Shown here: positions 6,204 to 15,255 of the stretch, piece by piece
How the letters are laid out: every line of letters begins with the position of its first letter
Position numbering within the stretch: position 1 is the first letter of the stretch
DNA from: an uncultured Clostridia bacterium
GTDB lineage: Bacteria; Bacillota_A; Clostridia; TANB77; CAG-508
DNA: 64,000 nt
NCBI GenBank assembly: GCA_944393405.1
Contig: CALYAC010000013.1
Span: forward strand, 1 to 64,000
Direction: 5' to 3'
Made by a program: the position numbers and the translations under genes
The notes under the pieces: generated by a model
What the model was told of the DNA's origin: nothing
What the model saw: the letters and a program-made list of their open reading frames with translations, nothing else
The model's database searches: none

Positions 6204-8024
6204 TTATTTTTCCATTGCTGATACAAATATTTTATCTGTCTCTCTTTCATGAGCTTCAGGAGAAAGTGATGCTTCTGCTTGAGATATAGCTTTTGATACT
6301 CTAGTTAAAATTCCTTTTCTTCTGCTCATATCATCTACTTTTACTTTATCTGTTAATTTTTGTCCTTTTTCACTTGCTATTTTTTCTTCTATTCCATTAT
6401 TTTCTTCATCTAATGCTTTTGCTTGCTTTCTAGGTGATAATTTTTTTCCATTTCTTTTTACAGGTAAAAATGCCTCTATACATATCTTATCTAAATGAAT
6501 AAAATCAGAAGCCTTATCTAAATTTCCTAATCTTGTCATAAATTCACTCATTTCAGAACTTTCTCCATGTACTTTCATATAATTAAATAAATTTCTAACA
6601 GATTCTCTCATAGGCTTAGGATTATGCATAGTCTTCTTTATATATTGTTTTTGTAACTCTAAATTACGTACTGTTGCATCTCTTAGTTTTGATTTACCTC
6701 GTATCCTATCTATAATACCAAATTTTCTCTCTTCTTCTTCCTTCTTTTTGTCATTTATTTCTTTTATCTGTCCATCTGATTGAAGTTTTACAGCTATTTG
6801 AGATATTTTTTCTTCTAACTCACTAAATCCATTAGTATAATATGTTTTTGCTAATTTTGAATAGTCAAGCTCTGATAAAGCTTGAATTGCTCCTTTTGCT
6901 CTTTGATATAGTTCTTTACTATAAATTCTATATGATTCATTTAGCATGTCTTCTGCTTGGCTTACAGCTCTATTAAATCTTTCTGTAAGTGCTTCAATAT
7001 TATCTTTTCCATCTTGATTTATATCCATTATAGAAAAATATTCATCCATCTGCTTATCTGATTTAGATACCACTTCACTAAACTTAGCAAACTGTTTTTT
7101 TGCTTTATCTAAAGAATTAGTATTCGAATTAATAATATTTAAAACATCTTCAAAACTTTTTACTCCAGAAAAGTCTGGCTTTCCTAAAAATACTTCTTTA
7201 CTCATTTTATCTAATATTGTTGCAACATCTTTTTCCTCTATTTCTGGAAAAGTTTTTGAAAAGAATTTTCTAAACGATTTATGGCTTTTTGCAGCTACAG
7301 TTAAATCATCTATTAAATATGTATTCCCACTTTTTATGGACTCAATAAAGTTTTCTCTAACAAATTCATCTATTTCTGCTTCATCTTCAACTTTTTTTCT
7401 AACACCATTTGATACAATCTCAAAATCATCTGTAGTCCTATATTGTTCTCTATCAAATACTCTGTCAATATATTTTTGGGAACGTTTTGCTTGTAACATA
7501 AAATTTGCATAAGATTTATCTGTATCTATCTCCCCTACTAATGCTGGAAAAGTATATTTTTTCTTTAAAGCCTCTTGCTTTTCAGGTGTATCAGCATTTT
7601 GGCTTTCTAATAGATAATTCATATATATTGCAAAAATTCTATGATTTCCATTTGTTCTTACAAAATATTTTCCATCATAATCAGCAAGTATTACCTGATC
7701 ATCTGAAAAAGAATATTTTAAGCTTTCCATTATATCAGATGAAGGTATCTCTAATAAATCAGTACTTCTTCTATGATATGGATCTCCTTGTTCATCAAAG
7801 AATCTCTCCATTAAATCATATATATTTCCATCATAATTAAATGCATCACTACCTATAATATCAGTAATGCAAACTTGTCTTTTTTCTTTACTTTTTTGTA
7901 CATCAAAATAACATAAAAACCTATTAAATCTTTCAGGATTTGTTAAATTAATATTTATTTTTTCTGGAACTTTATCTGGATTTATTCCGTTTCTCTCTAA
8001 AAAATCTTTTATCGTTTGATTCAT
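6204..8024 (-). CDS. Uncharacterised protein with a ParB-like GNHR motif (606 aa)
   Basis: No full-length match is recognised. Residues about 50-140 look like a ParB/sulfiredoxin-type fold. A segment with IPSSDIMESL precedes an aliphatic strand, then TNGNHRIFAI (GNHR at 126-129) corresponds to the GxHR/GERR nucleotide-binding motif of ParB-like nucleases. The remaining 460 residues are helical and charged, with a Lys/Glu coiled coil near 430-450 and a Lys/Arg-rich tail. The ATG at 8024 follows GGTGAATAAT; longer TTG/GTG starts at 8036 and 8033 lie on top of this site. It is a stand-alone minus-strand gene between two plus-strand enzyme clusters. DNA or nucleotide binding is an inference. Confidence 0.55.
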   Translation of the reverse strand: MNQTIKDFLERNGINPDKVPEKININLTNPERFNRFLCYFDVQKSKEKRQVCITDIIGSDAFNYDGNIYDLMERFFDEQGDPYHRRSTDLLEIPSSDIMESLKYSFSDDQVILADYDGKYFVRTNGNHRIFAIYMNYLLESQNADTPEKQEALKKKYTFPALVGEIDTDKSYANFMLQAKRSQKYIDRVFDREQYRTTDDFEIVSNGVRKKVEDEAEIDEFVRENFIESIKSGNTYLIDDLTVAAKSHKSFRKFFSKTFPEIEEKDVATILDKMSKEVFLGKPDFSGVKSFEDVLNIINSNTNSLDKAKKQFAKFSEVVSKSDKQMDEYFSIMDINQDGKDNIEALTERFNRAVSQAEDMLNESYRIYSKELYQRAKGAIQALSELDYSKLAKTYYTNGFSELEEKISQIAVKLQSDGQIKEINDKKKEEEERKFGIIDRIRGKSKLRDATVRNLELQKQYIKKTMHNPKPMRESVRNLFNYMKVHGESSEMSEFMTRLGNLDKASDFIHLDKICIEAFLPVKRNGKKLSPRKQAKALDEENNGIEEKIASEKGQKLTDKVKVDDMSRRKGILTRVSKAISQAEASLSPEAHERETDKIFVSAMEK

Positions 8025-8138
8025 ATTATTCACCAATGATATATTACCATATTAGTTTTTTTATTGCAATCTTTAATTTTCATCTTTTAAAATTAATATT
8101 TTATGATATAATTGATATATTAAAAAATGGAGGAAATT

Positions 8139-8645
8139 ATGCCAAATTTATATATAATAACAGGACCTGCCGGAGTTGGTAAAACCACAGTTTCAAAAAA
8201 TTTAGCAACAAAGCTTGAAAAATCTGCTCTTATTGAAGGAGATGATATATATAATCAAATAATTGGTGGACATATAAGTCCTTGGAAAGAAGGAAATCAC
8301 TTAAATATATTTTGGAATATCTGTTTAAATGTGATAGATATATATCTTTCTAATGGATTTGATGTTGTTTTTAACTATATTATTAATCCTCATGATATTG
8401 ATAAAATAAAAAATAGGTTTAATAAATATCCAATTAAATTTGTTATATTAATATCAAAGCCAAATATATTAATCGAAAGAGATAAAAAAAGGCCAGTAGA
8501 TTGCCAAATGGGTAAAAGATGTTTAATTTTATCAGAAAATTTCAAGCAAAAATATTTAAACTCTAAACATTTTTTAGATACTTCTTCTCTAACAGTCGAA
8601 GAAATAGTAAGTTTAATAAATAATTCAAATACATATCTTATATAA
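8139..8645 (+). CDS. P-loop nucleotide kinase-like protein
   Basis: 168 residues. Walker A is GPAGVGKT (residues 9-16) after MPNLYIIT, and IEGDDIYNQI supplies the Asp of small-molecule kinases. The overall form is AAA_33/shikimate-kinase-like. The substrate is unknown. The start is set at the ATG at 8139 because GGAGG (8129-8133) is the ribosome binding site; the earlier ATG at 8127 overlaps it. A TATAAT at 8107-8112 may be the -10 box. It is followed 12 bases later by a Nudix gene, repeating the kinase plus Nudix pairing of the upstream operon. Confidence 0.7.
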   Translation: MPNLYIITGPAGVGKTTVSKNLATKLEKSALIEGDDIYNQIIGGHISPWKEGNHLNIFWNICLNVIDIYLSNGFDVVFNYIINPHDIDKIKNRFNKYPIKFVILISKPNILIERDKKRPVDCQMGKRCLILSENFKQKYLNSKHFLDTSSLTVEEIVSLINNSNTYLI

Positions 8646-8657
8646 AGGAGAAAAAAT

Positions 8658-9158
8658 ATGGAAGCAGTTGATAAACTAAATAATAAAAAAGAAACTATAA
8701 ATAAAATTGGAGATCGCTCTGATAAAATATTAGGAGAATACAATCAAGTAGTTCATGTATGGATTATTAATGATAAAAATGAGTTTCTAATTCAAAAAAG
8801 ATCTTTAAACAAGAAAGTTTTTCCAGGAATGTGGTCACAAACTGGAGGCGGTGTTGATGCAGGTGAAACTTCTCTTCAGGGTGCATTAAGAGAGACTAAG
8901 GAAGAATTAGGAATAGAAATTCCTAAAGATAATATAGAATTCATGCTATCTTTTAAAAGAAAATTTAATTATTTAGATGCATGGCTTGTAAGAATGAATA
9001 TTGATTTAGCAGATATAACTATACAAAAAGAAGAAGTTTCAGAAGTTAAATGGGTTAATAAAGAAACATTAATAAAAATGCATGATAATGAAGAATTAGC
9101 ACCAAGTATAGATATATATTTTAATATGTTTTTAGATTTATTAGAATATCCATATTAA
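8658..9158 (+). CDS. Nudix hydrolase (IPP-isomerase-like subfamily)
   Basis: 166 residues with a complete Nudix box at 64-86: G-GVDAG-E-TSLQGAL-RE-TK-EE-LGI. HVWIINDKNEFLIQKRS before the box and VSEVKWV after it are typical of the IPP-isomerase-like Nudix proteins. The ATG follows AAAGGAG. It is a paralogue of the 5294-5806 gene: the flanking FLIQKR and GETSLQG segments are shared. The predicted role is hydrolysis of a nucleoside diphosphate-linked compound. A terminator follows. Confidence 0.8.
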   Translation: MEAVDKLNNKKETINKIGDRSDKILGEYNQVVHVWIINDKNEFLIQKRSLNKKVFPGMWSQTGGGVDAGETSLQGALRETKEELGIEIPKDNIEFMLSFKRKFNYLDAWLVRMNIDLADITIQKEEVSEVKWVNKETLIKMHDNEELAPSIDIYFNMFLDLLEYPY

Positions 9159-9178
9159 AATATTTTATAAAAAGAAAA

Positions 9179-9211
9179 CGGAATTATTTTTTAATAACTC
9201 CGCTTTTTTTA
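9179..9211 (+). terminator. Rho-independent terminator after the kinase-Nudix pair
   Basis: The stem CGGAATTATT / AATAACTCCG (9 of 10 pairs) is followed by CTTTTTTTAT. It lies 20 bases after the Nudix stop and just before the convergent histidine kinase gene. Confidence 0.8.
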
Positions 9212-9232
9212 TAAATTTAAAAATAAAATGTT

Positions 9233-11251
9233 TTATTTTATCTTATTAAATTCTATTGTTACTTTAAATAAGTCTCCATCTAGATAAATATTAAATTTAC
9301 CATTTTGAAGTTCTGTTAAACTTTTGGCTATAGAAAGTCCTAATCCGCTTCCCTCAGTATTTCTTGATGCCTCTCCTCTTACAAATCTTTGCATTAACTC
9401 ATCTACACTAATATTTAATTTTTGCTTAGATACATTTTTTAATTTTATATATACTCTATCATTTTTATCTTCAATATCTACATATACTCTAGTTCCTTCC
9501 ATAGCATATTTAGCAATATTTGAATACATATTTTCTAGTATTCTAAATAAATATCTACTATCTGCATCTATATATATATCATTTTTAGTAAATGATATAA
9601 TTTCTTCTAAATTATGTTCTTTAAATCTATCTTCAAACTCTCCAGATACTTGTTTTATGAGTTCATTTACATTTAGTCTTTCTTTGTTTAATTTAATTGC
9701 CCCTGAAGATGCTTTCGAAGCTTCTACTAAGTCATCCGTAAGCTTTTTTAATCTTTGTGATTTATTGTCCAAAATATTTAAATATTCTAGTGCTTTTTCG
9801 TTTTCTATATTTTCTTTCTTTAATAAATCTACATAGTTTATTATTGATGTTAAAGGTGTTTTTATATCATGAGACACATTAGTTATAAGTTCAGTCTTAA
9901 GTCTTTCACTTTTAAGTCTTTCTTCTATTGCGTTTGATAATCCTCCAGCTATATCATTTATCTCTTTTGCCACCTGTTTATCTTCATTACAAAAATCATT
10001 TTCATTTAAATTTATATCTGTCTTTCCATCATATAATTCATGAATTGCTTTTTTTACATTTGTATTACTCTCAATTTTCTTTACAAGAGTCATACCAGTC
10101 CATGTATTAAATCCTACAAATAATGCTATTCCTAGTAAAGGAGTACCAAATACCAATAAAACTGATAATATATTAATCATAATATATAATATGAAATAAG
10201 CTATAAAATGATTATTTAATTTTATATTTTTAGAAAGTGCCTTTGCCTTTTTATATATCCAATAAATAAATGTTGTTTTTATAAATGTATGAGTTTTTAT
10301 TCTTTTTACAACTGTTTCGAAGAAATGTATACATGCAAGATATATTATTAAAAATCCTATTCCAATGGATGTAATTGCTAAAATAAATGTAAGCATATCT
10401 CTTGTATCTGATACAACAGCAATAAAAACCATTCCAATTGAACCTATAAATAAGTCTATAAAGCAAGCTAACTCAATTAATATTTTATCAAACCAATTTA
10501 AAACAATTTCTGTATGTCCTCTTTTCTTTCCTATTCCAATTACTACTATAGGTACTAATATAATTAGAATTATAACTAATATTGGTATTAAATACATTGC
10601 ATTTGGACTTATTACTAACAATATATTATATAAAACTTTTGCTTGATATATACTGTCCGGAGCTTCTAATGGATCTAAAAGAGATGTATAAATAGTATAA
10701 TTATTAGCATCTTCACTGTTTTGACTAAGTCTAATATCCACATATTCCACATTTTTTAGTTTATTTATAGTTGTATCTAATTTAGAATTATTGTAATTCC
10801 AGTATTTACCTTCAGATAGTACTTGATTTTTAACATCATCAAATGTAGATGTTCCTAATGAATATTCTATGTTTGTATATGCTGTTTTAGTTTCTTTATT
10901 TATAATAAGCCATCTTACATTACTTCCATAATAATCAGTAATATAATAAATTTTCTTTATATTTTTATTATCATTTACTTCTGTTTCATATGTAAAAAAT
11001 GGAAGAGATGAGCTATCATAATTATTTTGTTCAAAATGTTTTACACTACTAAAAGCATTAAATATTTCTGATGCATATTTTTCTGCAAATATATTTGTTT
11101 CTATAAAATTTTCCTTATTATTAATTGCTTCTCGTTCCATTGGGTATGATAAACAAGCAATTACAAATATTAAAACAATAAGTATTATTGGTGCTATAAC
11201 ATATGCAACATTTTTAAGTACTCTAGGTATGCATATTTTACTATTATCCAT
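9233..11251 (-). CDS. Sensor histidine kinase
   Basis: 672 residues. One N-terminal membrane helix (about 15-35) is followed by an extracytoplasmic sensor region of roughly 170 residues and several further helices between about 210 and 390. A HAMP-like stretch and the HisKA domain with NVSHDIKTPL (phospho-acceptor His461) come next, then a HATPase domain with an N-box-like NMYSNIAKYAM and GSGLGLSIAKS. The ATG at 11251 follows AAAGGGTGATTAAT; the GTG at 11260 overlaps this site. It lies 21 bases downstream of its response regulator. The multi-helix membrane region suggests sensing at the membrane, possibly of cell-wall stress; the signal is unknown. Confidence 0.9.
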   Translation of the reverse strand: MDNSKICIPRVLKNVAYVIAPIILIVLIFVIACLSYPMEREAINNKENFIETNIFAEKYASEIFNAFSSVKHFEQNNYDSSSLPFFTYETEVNDNKNIKKIYYITDYYGSNVRWLIINKETKTAYTNIEYSLGTSTFDDVKNQVLSEGKYWNYNNSKLDTTINKLKNVEYVDIRLSQNSEDANNYTIYTSLLDPLEAPDSIYQAKVLYNILLVISPNAMYLIPILVIILIILVPIVVIGIGKKRGHTEIVLNWFDKILIELACFIDLFIGSIGMVFIAVVSDTRDMLTFILAITSIGIGFLIIYLACIHFFETVVKRIKTHTFIKTTFIYWIYKKAKALSKNIKLNNHFIAYFILYIMINILSVLLVFGTPLLGIALFVGFNTWTGMTLVKKIESNTNVKKAIHELYDGKTDINLNENDFCNEDKQVAKEINDIAGGLSNAIEERLKSERLKTELITNVSHDIKTPLTSIINYVDLLKKENIENEKALEYLNILDNKSQRLKKLTDDLVEASKASSGAIKLNKERLNVNELIKQVSGEFEDRFKEHNLEEIISFTKNDIYIDADSRYLFRILENMYSNIAKYAMEGTRVYVDIEDKNDRVYIKLKNVSKQKLNISVDELMQRFVRGEASRNTEGSGLGLSIAKSLTELQNGKFNIYLDGDLFKVTIEFNKIK

Positions 11252-11272
11252 ATTAATCACCCTTTATAAAAT

Positions 11273-11977
11273 TTAATCTAGTTTTTCTATTTTATATCCT
11301 ATTCCCCAAATTACTTTCAAGTATTTAGGTTCTCTTGGGTTTATTTCAATTTTCTCTCTTATGTGTCTTATATGCACAGCTATTATATTTTCTGCACCAT
11401 AACTTTCTTCTTCCCATACATTTTCATATATTTGTTCTATTGAAAATACTTTTCCTTTGTTTTTAGTTAAAAATTTTAATATGTTATATTCAGTAGGTGT
11501 AAGTTTTACTTCTTTTCCATCTACTTCAACTACTTTTGTTGAGTCATTTATTACTAAGTCTCCTGATTTAAATATATCTTTACTTTCTTCTTTTTTTGCC
11601 ATAGATCCTAATTTAGTATATCTACGTATTTGTGAATTTACTCTTGCTATTAATTCCATTGGATTAAATGGCTTTGTCACATAATCATCAGCACCATTAT
11701 TTAATCCTGATATTTTATCATAATCCTCTGACTTAGCCGATAGCATTATGATTGGAATTGATTTATCTTTTCTTATTCTATTTGCTACTTCAATACCATC
11801 CATTTTTGGCATCATAATATCTAGTATAATTAATTGTATATCTGGATTATCTTCTAATATTTTTAAAGCTTCTTCTCCATCATATGCTTTTAAAATATTG
11901 TACCCTTCCCTACTTAAATATATATCTATCGCTTTTACAATTTCTTTATCATCATCACATACTAATATATTGTACAT
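11273..11977 (-). CDS. OmpR/PhoB-family response regulator
   Basis: 234 residues. The receiver domain has DDD near residues 8-10, phospho-acceptor D53 in LIILDIMMPKMDG, and the VTKPF lysine near 102. The C-terminal winged helix (about 135-232) ends with the usual HIRHIREKI and VIWGIGYKIE. It pairs with the histidine kinase just downstream. The ATG at 11977 is preceded by AAAGGGGTAAC. Targets are unknown; autoregulation is common for such pairs. Confidence 0.93.
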   Translation of the reverse strand: MYNILVCDDDKEIVKAIDIYLSREGYNILKAYDGEEALKILEDNPDIQLIILDIMMPKMDGIEVANRIRKDKSIPIIMLSAKSEDYDKISGLNNGADDYVTKPFNPMELIARVNSQIRRYTKLGSMAKKEESKDIFKSGDLVINDSTKVVEVDGKEVKLTPTEYNILKFLTKNKGKVFSIEQIYENVWEEESYGAENIIAVHIRHIREKIEINPREPKYLKVIWGIGYKIEKLD

Positions 11978-12022
11978 TTTGTTACCCCTTTTCTATAAAA
12001 CTCACATTAATAATCCACTAAT

Positions 12023-12031
12023 AGTATAGCA
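12023..12031 (-). promoter_or_regulatory. Extended -10 promoter for the two-component operon
   Basis: On the minus strand TGCTATACT is an extended -10 element with no clear -35 at 16-18 bases. It lies about 45 bases before the response regulator ATG. Confidence 0.5.
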
Positions 12032-12097
12032 TAATTTTATTAAGAAAAAAGCTCTAATTTATTAAGTTTTTATTAATACTCTTAATTTTTTATATTA

Positions 12098-12130
12098 AAA
12101 TAAGTAGCAAATAAAATTTACTACTTACTT
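12098..12130. terminator. Weak stem-loop after the AI-2E-family gene
   Basis: TAAGTAG and CTACTTA flank an A/T-rich loop, just beyond the stop of the minus-strand permease gene. The stem is short and the T-run is poor, so this is a weak candidate. Confidence 0.4.
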
Positions 12131-12142
12131 TATTTCTCTATA

Positions 12143-13339
12143 TTATTTAATTTTATTATTCTCTTCCTTTATTTCTAAAGACCCTTTTTTCATTGCTCTT
12201 TCTTTTCTGTCTTTAATTCTGTTCTTATATTCAATGTAATCTGTAAGAACAAGTTTAATTACTGCTATAACTGGTACTGATAAAAACATTCCCCAGAATC
12301 CAAAATAAGCACCTCCAACAGAAACCGCAAATATTACTAAAAGCGGACTAATCTTCAAAGAATTTCCTAATATCTTAGGATTAATAATATTGGCATCTAT
12401 TTGTTGTAATATAATTAATACGATTACCATAATAACAGTTTGCCATAATCCTCCAGTAAGTAATGTTATAATTGCAGCTATTATTACTGCTATTATAGCT
12501 CCAAAGTATGGGATAAGATTAAATATACCTATCATAAATCCTAAAGATATAGCATATTTAACACCAAGTATTAGCATAGCAATAGAAGTTATAATTCCAA
12601 TAATTAATCCATCCAATAATTGACCTGCTAAAAAATTAAAGAATATGCTATTAGTTCTATCAAAATATTTTCCAAAGTTCCTATAAGCACGTTTATTTAG
12701 TATAGCTCTTCCAAGCTTTTTAATAAATTCTAATATTTCTCTTCTTTCTAATAATAAATAAATTGATACTATTATAGCTACAAAAAAGTCTATAATTCTA
12801 CCTGCAAAATCAATTGCACCTTTTGCATATTCAGCAAGTTTACTCATATTAATATATTGCTTTAAATCAATGGTTTTTATCCCTTCAATCGCATCTAATA
12901 CAATTTCGTTTTTAAATATTGAATCATCTGGCAAATTATCAATATTAATCATAAGTGAATTATAGTAACCTTGTATATTACTTACTAAATCTATAATACT
13001 ATTTGCTACAATAGGTAATAAATAATTTATTGCTACTATTAAAATAATAATAATTATTATATATACAGTTAAAATAGAAAGTCCTCTTGCTCTTTTACTT
13101 ATAATCTTTAATTTCTTTGATTTTCTATATATACTCTCTAATTTTCTACATGGTATATATAGCAAATAAGCAATTAGAAGTCCTATTACAAAAGGCATAA
13201 GAACATCTATCAAGTTTGCTATCCAATTTCCTATTGCAGAAAAATTATCTAATGTTTTATATACTAATATAACCGCTAATGCAAATAGAAACCAATAAAG
13301 CCATTTAGTTAATTTTCCTTTATTCTTCTTATTATCCAT
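12143..13339 (-). CDS. AI-2E family membrane permease
   Basis: 398 residues with seven to eight membrane helices: a helix pair near 15-65, one near 85-115, a long loop, then helices from about 170 onward. The family signature area holds GIFNLIPYFGAIIA (about 275-290) and FWGMFLSVPV near 350. The C-terminal tail is Lys/Arg/Glu-rich. The family includes the E. coli autoinducer-2 exporter TqsA, but most members have unknown substrates and some are ion antiporters, so no substrate is claimed. AAAGGAATTGT precedes the ATG. Confidence 0.85.
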   Translation of the reverse strand: MDNKKNKGKLTKWLYWFLFALAVILVYKTLDNFSAIGNWIANLIDVLMPFVIGLLIAYLLYIPCRKLESIYRKSKKLKIISKRARGLSILTVYIIIIIILIVAINYLLPIVANSIIDLVSNIQGYYNSLMINIDNLPDDSIFKNEIVLDAIEGIKTIDLKQYINMSKLAEYAKGAIDFAGRIIDFFVAIIVSIYLLLERREILEFIKKLGRAILNKRAYRNFGKYFDRTNSIFFNFLAGQLLDGLIIGIITSIAMLILGVKYAISLGFMIGIFNLIPYFGAIIAVIIAAIITLLTGGLWQTVIMVIVLIILQQIDANIINPKILGNSLKISPLLVIFAVSVGGAYFGFWGMFLSVPVIAVIKLVLTDYIEYKNRIKDRKERAMKKGSLEIKEENNKIK

Positions 13340-13374
13340 ACAATTCCTTTCTATTAGTTATGTTTAACTTATGT

Positions 13375-14142
13375 TTATAAGTCTATCTCTAATCCAACTG
13401 GACAATGGTCACTTCCTAAAATCTCTGAATAAATACTTGCTTCTTTAATTTTATCTTCAATAGTCTTAGACACTATAAAGTAATCGATTCTCCATCCTAC
13501 ATTTTTTTCTCTTGCCTTAAACATATATGACCACCATGAATAGGCATCTTCTTTGTCTGGATACAAATATCTAAATGTATCTGTAAATCCTGCATTCAAT
13601 AATTCTGTCATTTTTTCTCTTTCTTCATCTGTAAATCCTGCATTACCCCTATTAGTTTTTGGATTTTTTAGATCGATTTCTTCATGTGCTACATTTAAAT
13701 CTCCACAAAGAATAACAGGCTTTGTTTCATTTAGTTTTAATAAATATTTTCTAAACTCATCTTCCCATATAACTCTATAATCTAATCTCTCTAATCCTCT
13801 TTTAGCATTCGGTGTATAGCAATCCACCATAAAGAAATTCTCGAACTCAAGTGTTATAACTCTTCCTTCTTTATCATGTTCTTCTATTCCTATTCCATAT
13901 GTAACATTAATTGGTTTACGTTTTGAAAAAATAGCTGTTCCAGAATATCCTTTCTTTTCAGCACTATTCCAATATGAATTGTATTCTTTAAAAAGCTCCT
14001 TCATGTTATCATCAATTTGTTCTTCTTGCATTTTCGTCTCTTGTATGCAAAATATATCAGCATTTATTTCATTAAAAAAATCACCAAATCCTTTTGTTAT
14101 AGCAGCTCTTAATCCGTTTACATTCCATGATATTAATCTCAT
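13375..14142 (-). CDS. xth: Exodeoxyribonuclease III
   Basis: 255 residues of the exonuclease-endonuclease-phosphatase fold with all classic motifs: SWNVNGLRAA near the N-terminus, CIQETKMQ (metal-binding Glu), CYTPNAKRGLERLDYR, LCGDLNVAHEEIDL, NAGFTDEER, and DYFIVS ... GSDHCPVGLEI at the end (catalytic Asp-His). The enzyme repairs abasic sites and degrades 3' ends. The ATG at 14142 is preceded by GGAGG with 8 bases; the start at 14157 overlaps the ribosome binding site. It has its own promoter at 14167-14195. Confidence 0.95.
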   Translation of the reverse strand: MRLISWNVNGLRAAITKGFGDFFNEINADIFCIQETKMQEEQIDDNMKELFKEYNSYWNSAEKKGYSGTAIFSKRKPINVTYGIGIEEHDKEGRVITLEFENFFMVDCYTPNAKRGLERLDYRVIWEDEFRKYLLKLNETKPVILCGDLNVAHEEIDLKNPKTNRGNAGFTDEEREKMTELLNAGFTDTFRYLYPDKEDAYSWWSYMFKAREKNVGWRIDYFIVSKTIEDKIKEASIYSEILGSDHCPVGLEIDL

Positions 14143-14166
14143 TTTAGTTTCCTCCATTCTTTTCCA

Positions 14167-14195
14167 ATTATACTATACAATTAACATATATACAA
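14167..14195 (-). promoter_or_regulatory. SigA-type promoter for xth
   Basis: TTGTAT (14190-14195) and TATAAT (14167-14172) on the minus strand are 17 bases apart. Both elements and the spacing match the promoter at 1224-1252. Confidence 0.7.
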
Positions 14196-14220
14196 GAAAA
14201 ACGCACAATCACTTGTGCGT
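14194..14220 (-). terminator. Terminator of the YabE-like gene
   Basis: An 8-bp perfect stem ACGCACAA-TCAC-TTGTGCGT is followed on the minus strand by TTTTTCTTG. It directly abuts the -35 of the xth promoter. Confidence 0.8.
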
Positions 14221-14239
14221 CTTATGTGCTTTTATTATT

Positions 14240-15190
14240 TTAATACCATCCTACTGATTGAGAATGATTCCATGCATTTGCTGGAGATCCATATCTTGAT
14301 TTTATATAGTTTAGTCCCCAATTGATTTGAGTTTTATAATTTGTCATATAATCTGATCCATATGAAGCCATTTTACTTGCTGGTAATGCTTGTGCTATTC
14401 CATGTGCACCTGAACTTGAGTTATGTGCTAATGGATTCCATCCACTTTCTCTATTCCATAAAGATACTAAACAATCAAAATCATAGTCTGACCAACCATA
14501 AGCTTGGCATCTAGCTTTTGCATAAGCTTGGTACTGAGCTTTTGTTCCTGTTGCTCTTATTGCTCCGCTACCTCTAGTTGTAATTTGTTTTGTTCTTACT
14601 TCTACAATTTTATCAACTGGTTTTTTAATAACTTTTGAAGAAATTTTTGTTTTTTCTATTTCTTCACCATTTTGATATTTAACCTTATATGTTACTTCCC
14701 TAATTCCGTTTTCACCTTTTTGTATAACATTATCTTGTTTTTTACCTTTTCCAGTAGAAACATCTTTAGTTATAGTTTCATAAGGTATCTTTTCTTTTTC
14801 AACTATAATTTTTTCAACTATTTCTGAATAACTGTCTAATAGTTCTTCAGCTGTTATTTCAGAAGATTTTTCTATTACCTCTGCCTCATCATCAATCATT
14901 TCTTCTGACTCTTTAGATATTGTTATTGTATTATTATCAGATATTTCTTCACTTGCACTAGGTGTTACTTTTTCATCTTCTAATAAAACAATATGATTTT
15001 CTTCTAAAATATCTTTTACACTTGTTTTAGTTGTTAAAATGTCCATTTCATATCCGCTAGATAATACTATTTTTACATTTCTAACTTGAACATTTCCAGC
15101 TAATACGCCAGCGCTTAATAAAAATATAAGTATAATACTAATACAAATAATTTTCTTCAGCGATATAGACGCTTTATCATTATTTTTCAT
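14240..15190 (-). CDS. YabE-like cell wall protein: DUF348, G5 and lytic transglycosylase-like domains
   Basis: 316 residues. An N-terminal signal anchor (about 11-32) is followed by one DUF348 ubiquitin-like domain (about 40-78), an acidic Ser/Glu-rich linker, a G5 domain (about 118-195, with KIPYETI and VTYKVKYQNG), and a C-terminal SLT-like domain (about 215-316). That domain has the catalytic-type Glu in WNRESGW and GAHGIAQALP. Bacillus YabE and related Rpf-like proteins usually end in a 3D domain, so the SLT end is a variant. The predicted role is peptidoglycan remodelling. The ATG at 15190 follows AAAGGAGGG; longer starts run through the promoter and are excluded. Confidence 0.85.
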   Translation of the reverse strand: MKNNDKASISLKKIICISIILIFLLSAGVLAGNVQVRNVKIVLSSGYEMDILTTKTSVKDILEENHIVLLEDEKVTPSASEEISDNNTITISKESEEMIDDEAEVIEKSSEITAEELLDSYSEIVEKIIVEKEKIPYETITKDVSTGKGKKQDNVIQKGENGIREVTYKVKYQNGEEIEKTKISSKVIKKPVDKIVEVRTKQITTRGSGAIRATGTKAQYQAYAKARCQAYGWSDYDFDCLVSLWNRESGWNPLAHNSSSGAHGIAQALPASKMASYGSDYMTNYKTQINWGLNYIKSRYGSPANAWNHSQSVGWY

Positions 15191-15226
15191 TTGAAATTTG
15201 TTCCCTCCTTTAAAAGCAACAAGATT

Positions 15227-15255
15227 ATTATAGCATATTAAATTTTTTCTGTCAA
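15227..15255 (-). promoter_or_regulatory. Consensus SigA promoter for the YabE-like gene
   Basis: A perfect TTGACA (15250-15255), 17 bases and a perfect TATAAT (15227-15232) on the minus strand, with an extended TGC just before the -10. It is the strongest promoter seen in the window. Confidence 0.9.

Noticed and set aside
6970..7060. EF-hand or dockerin-like loop (DINQDGKDNIEA) in the 606-aa protein
   Set aside because: Only a single loop, with Asp at position 8 and Ala at position 12, where Ile/Leu and Glu are needed. Probably chance.
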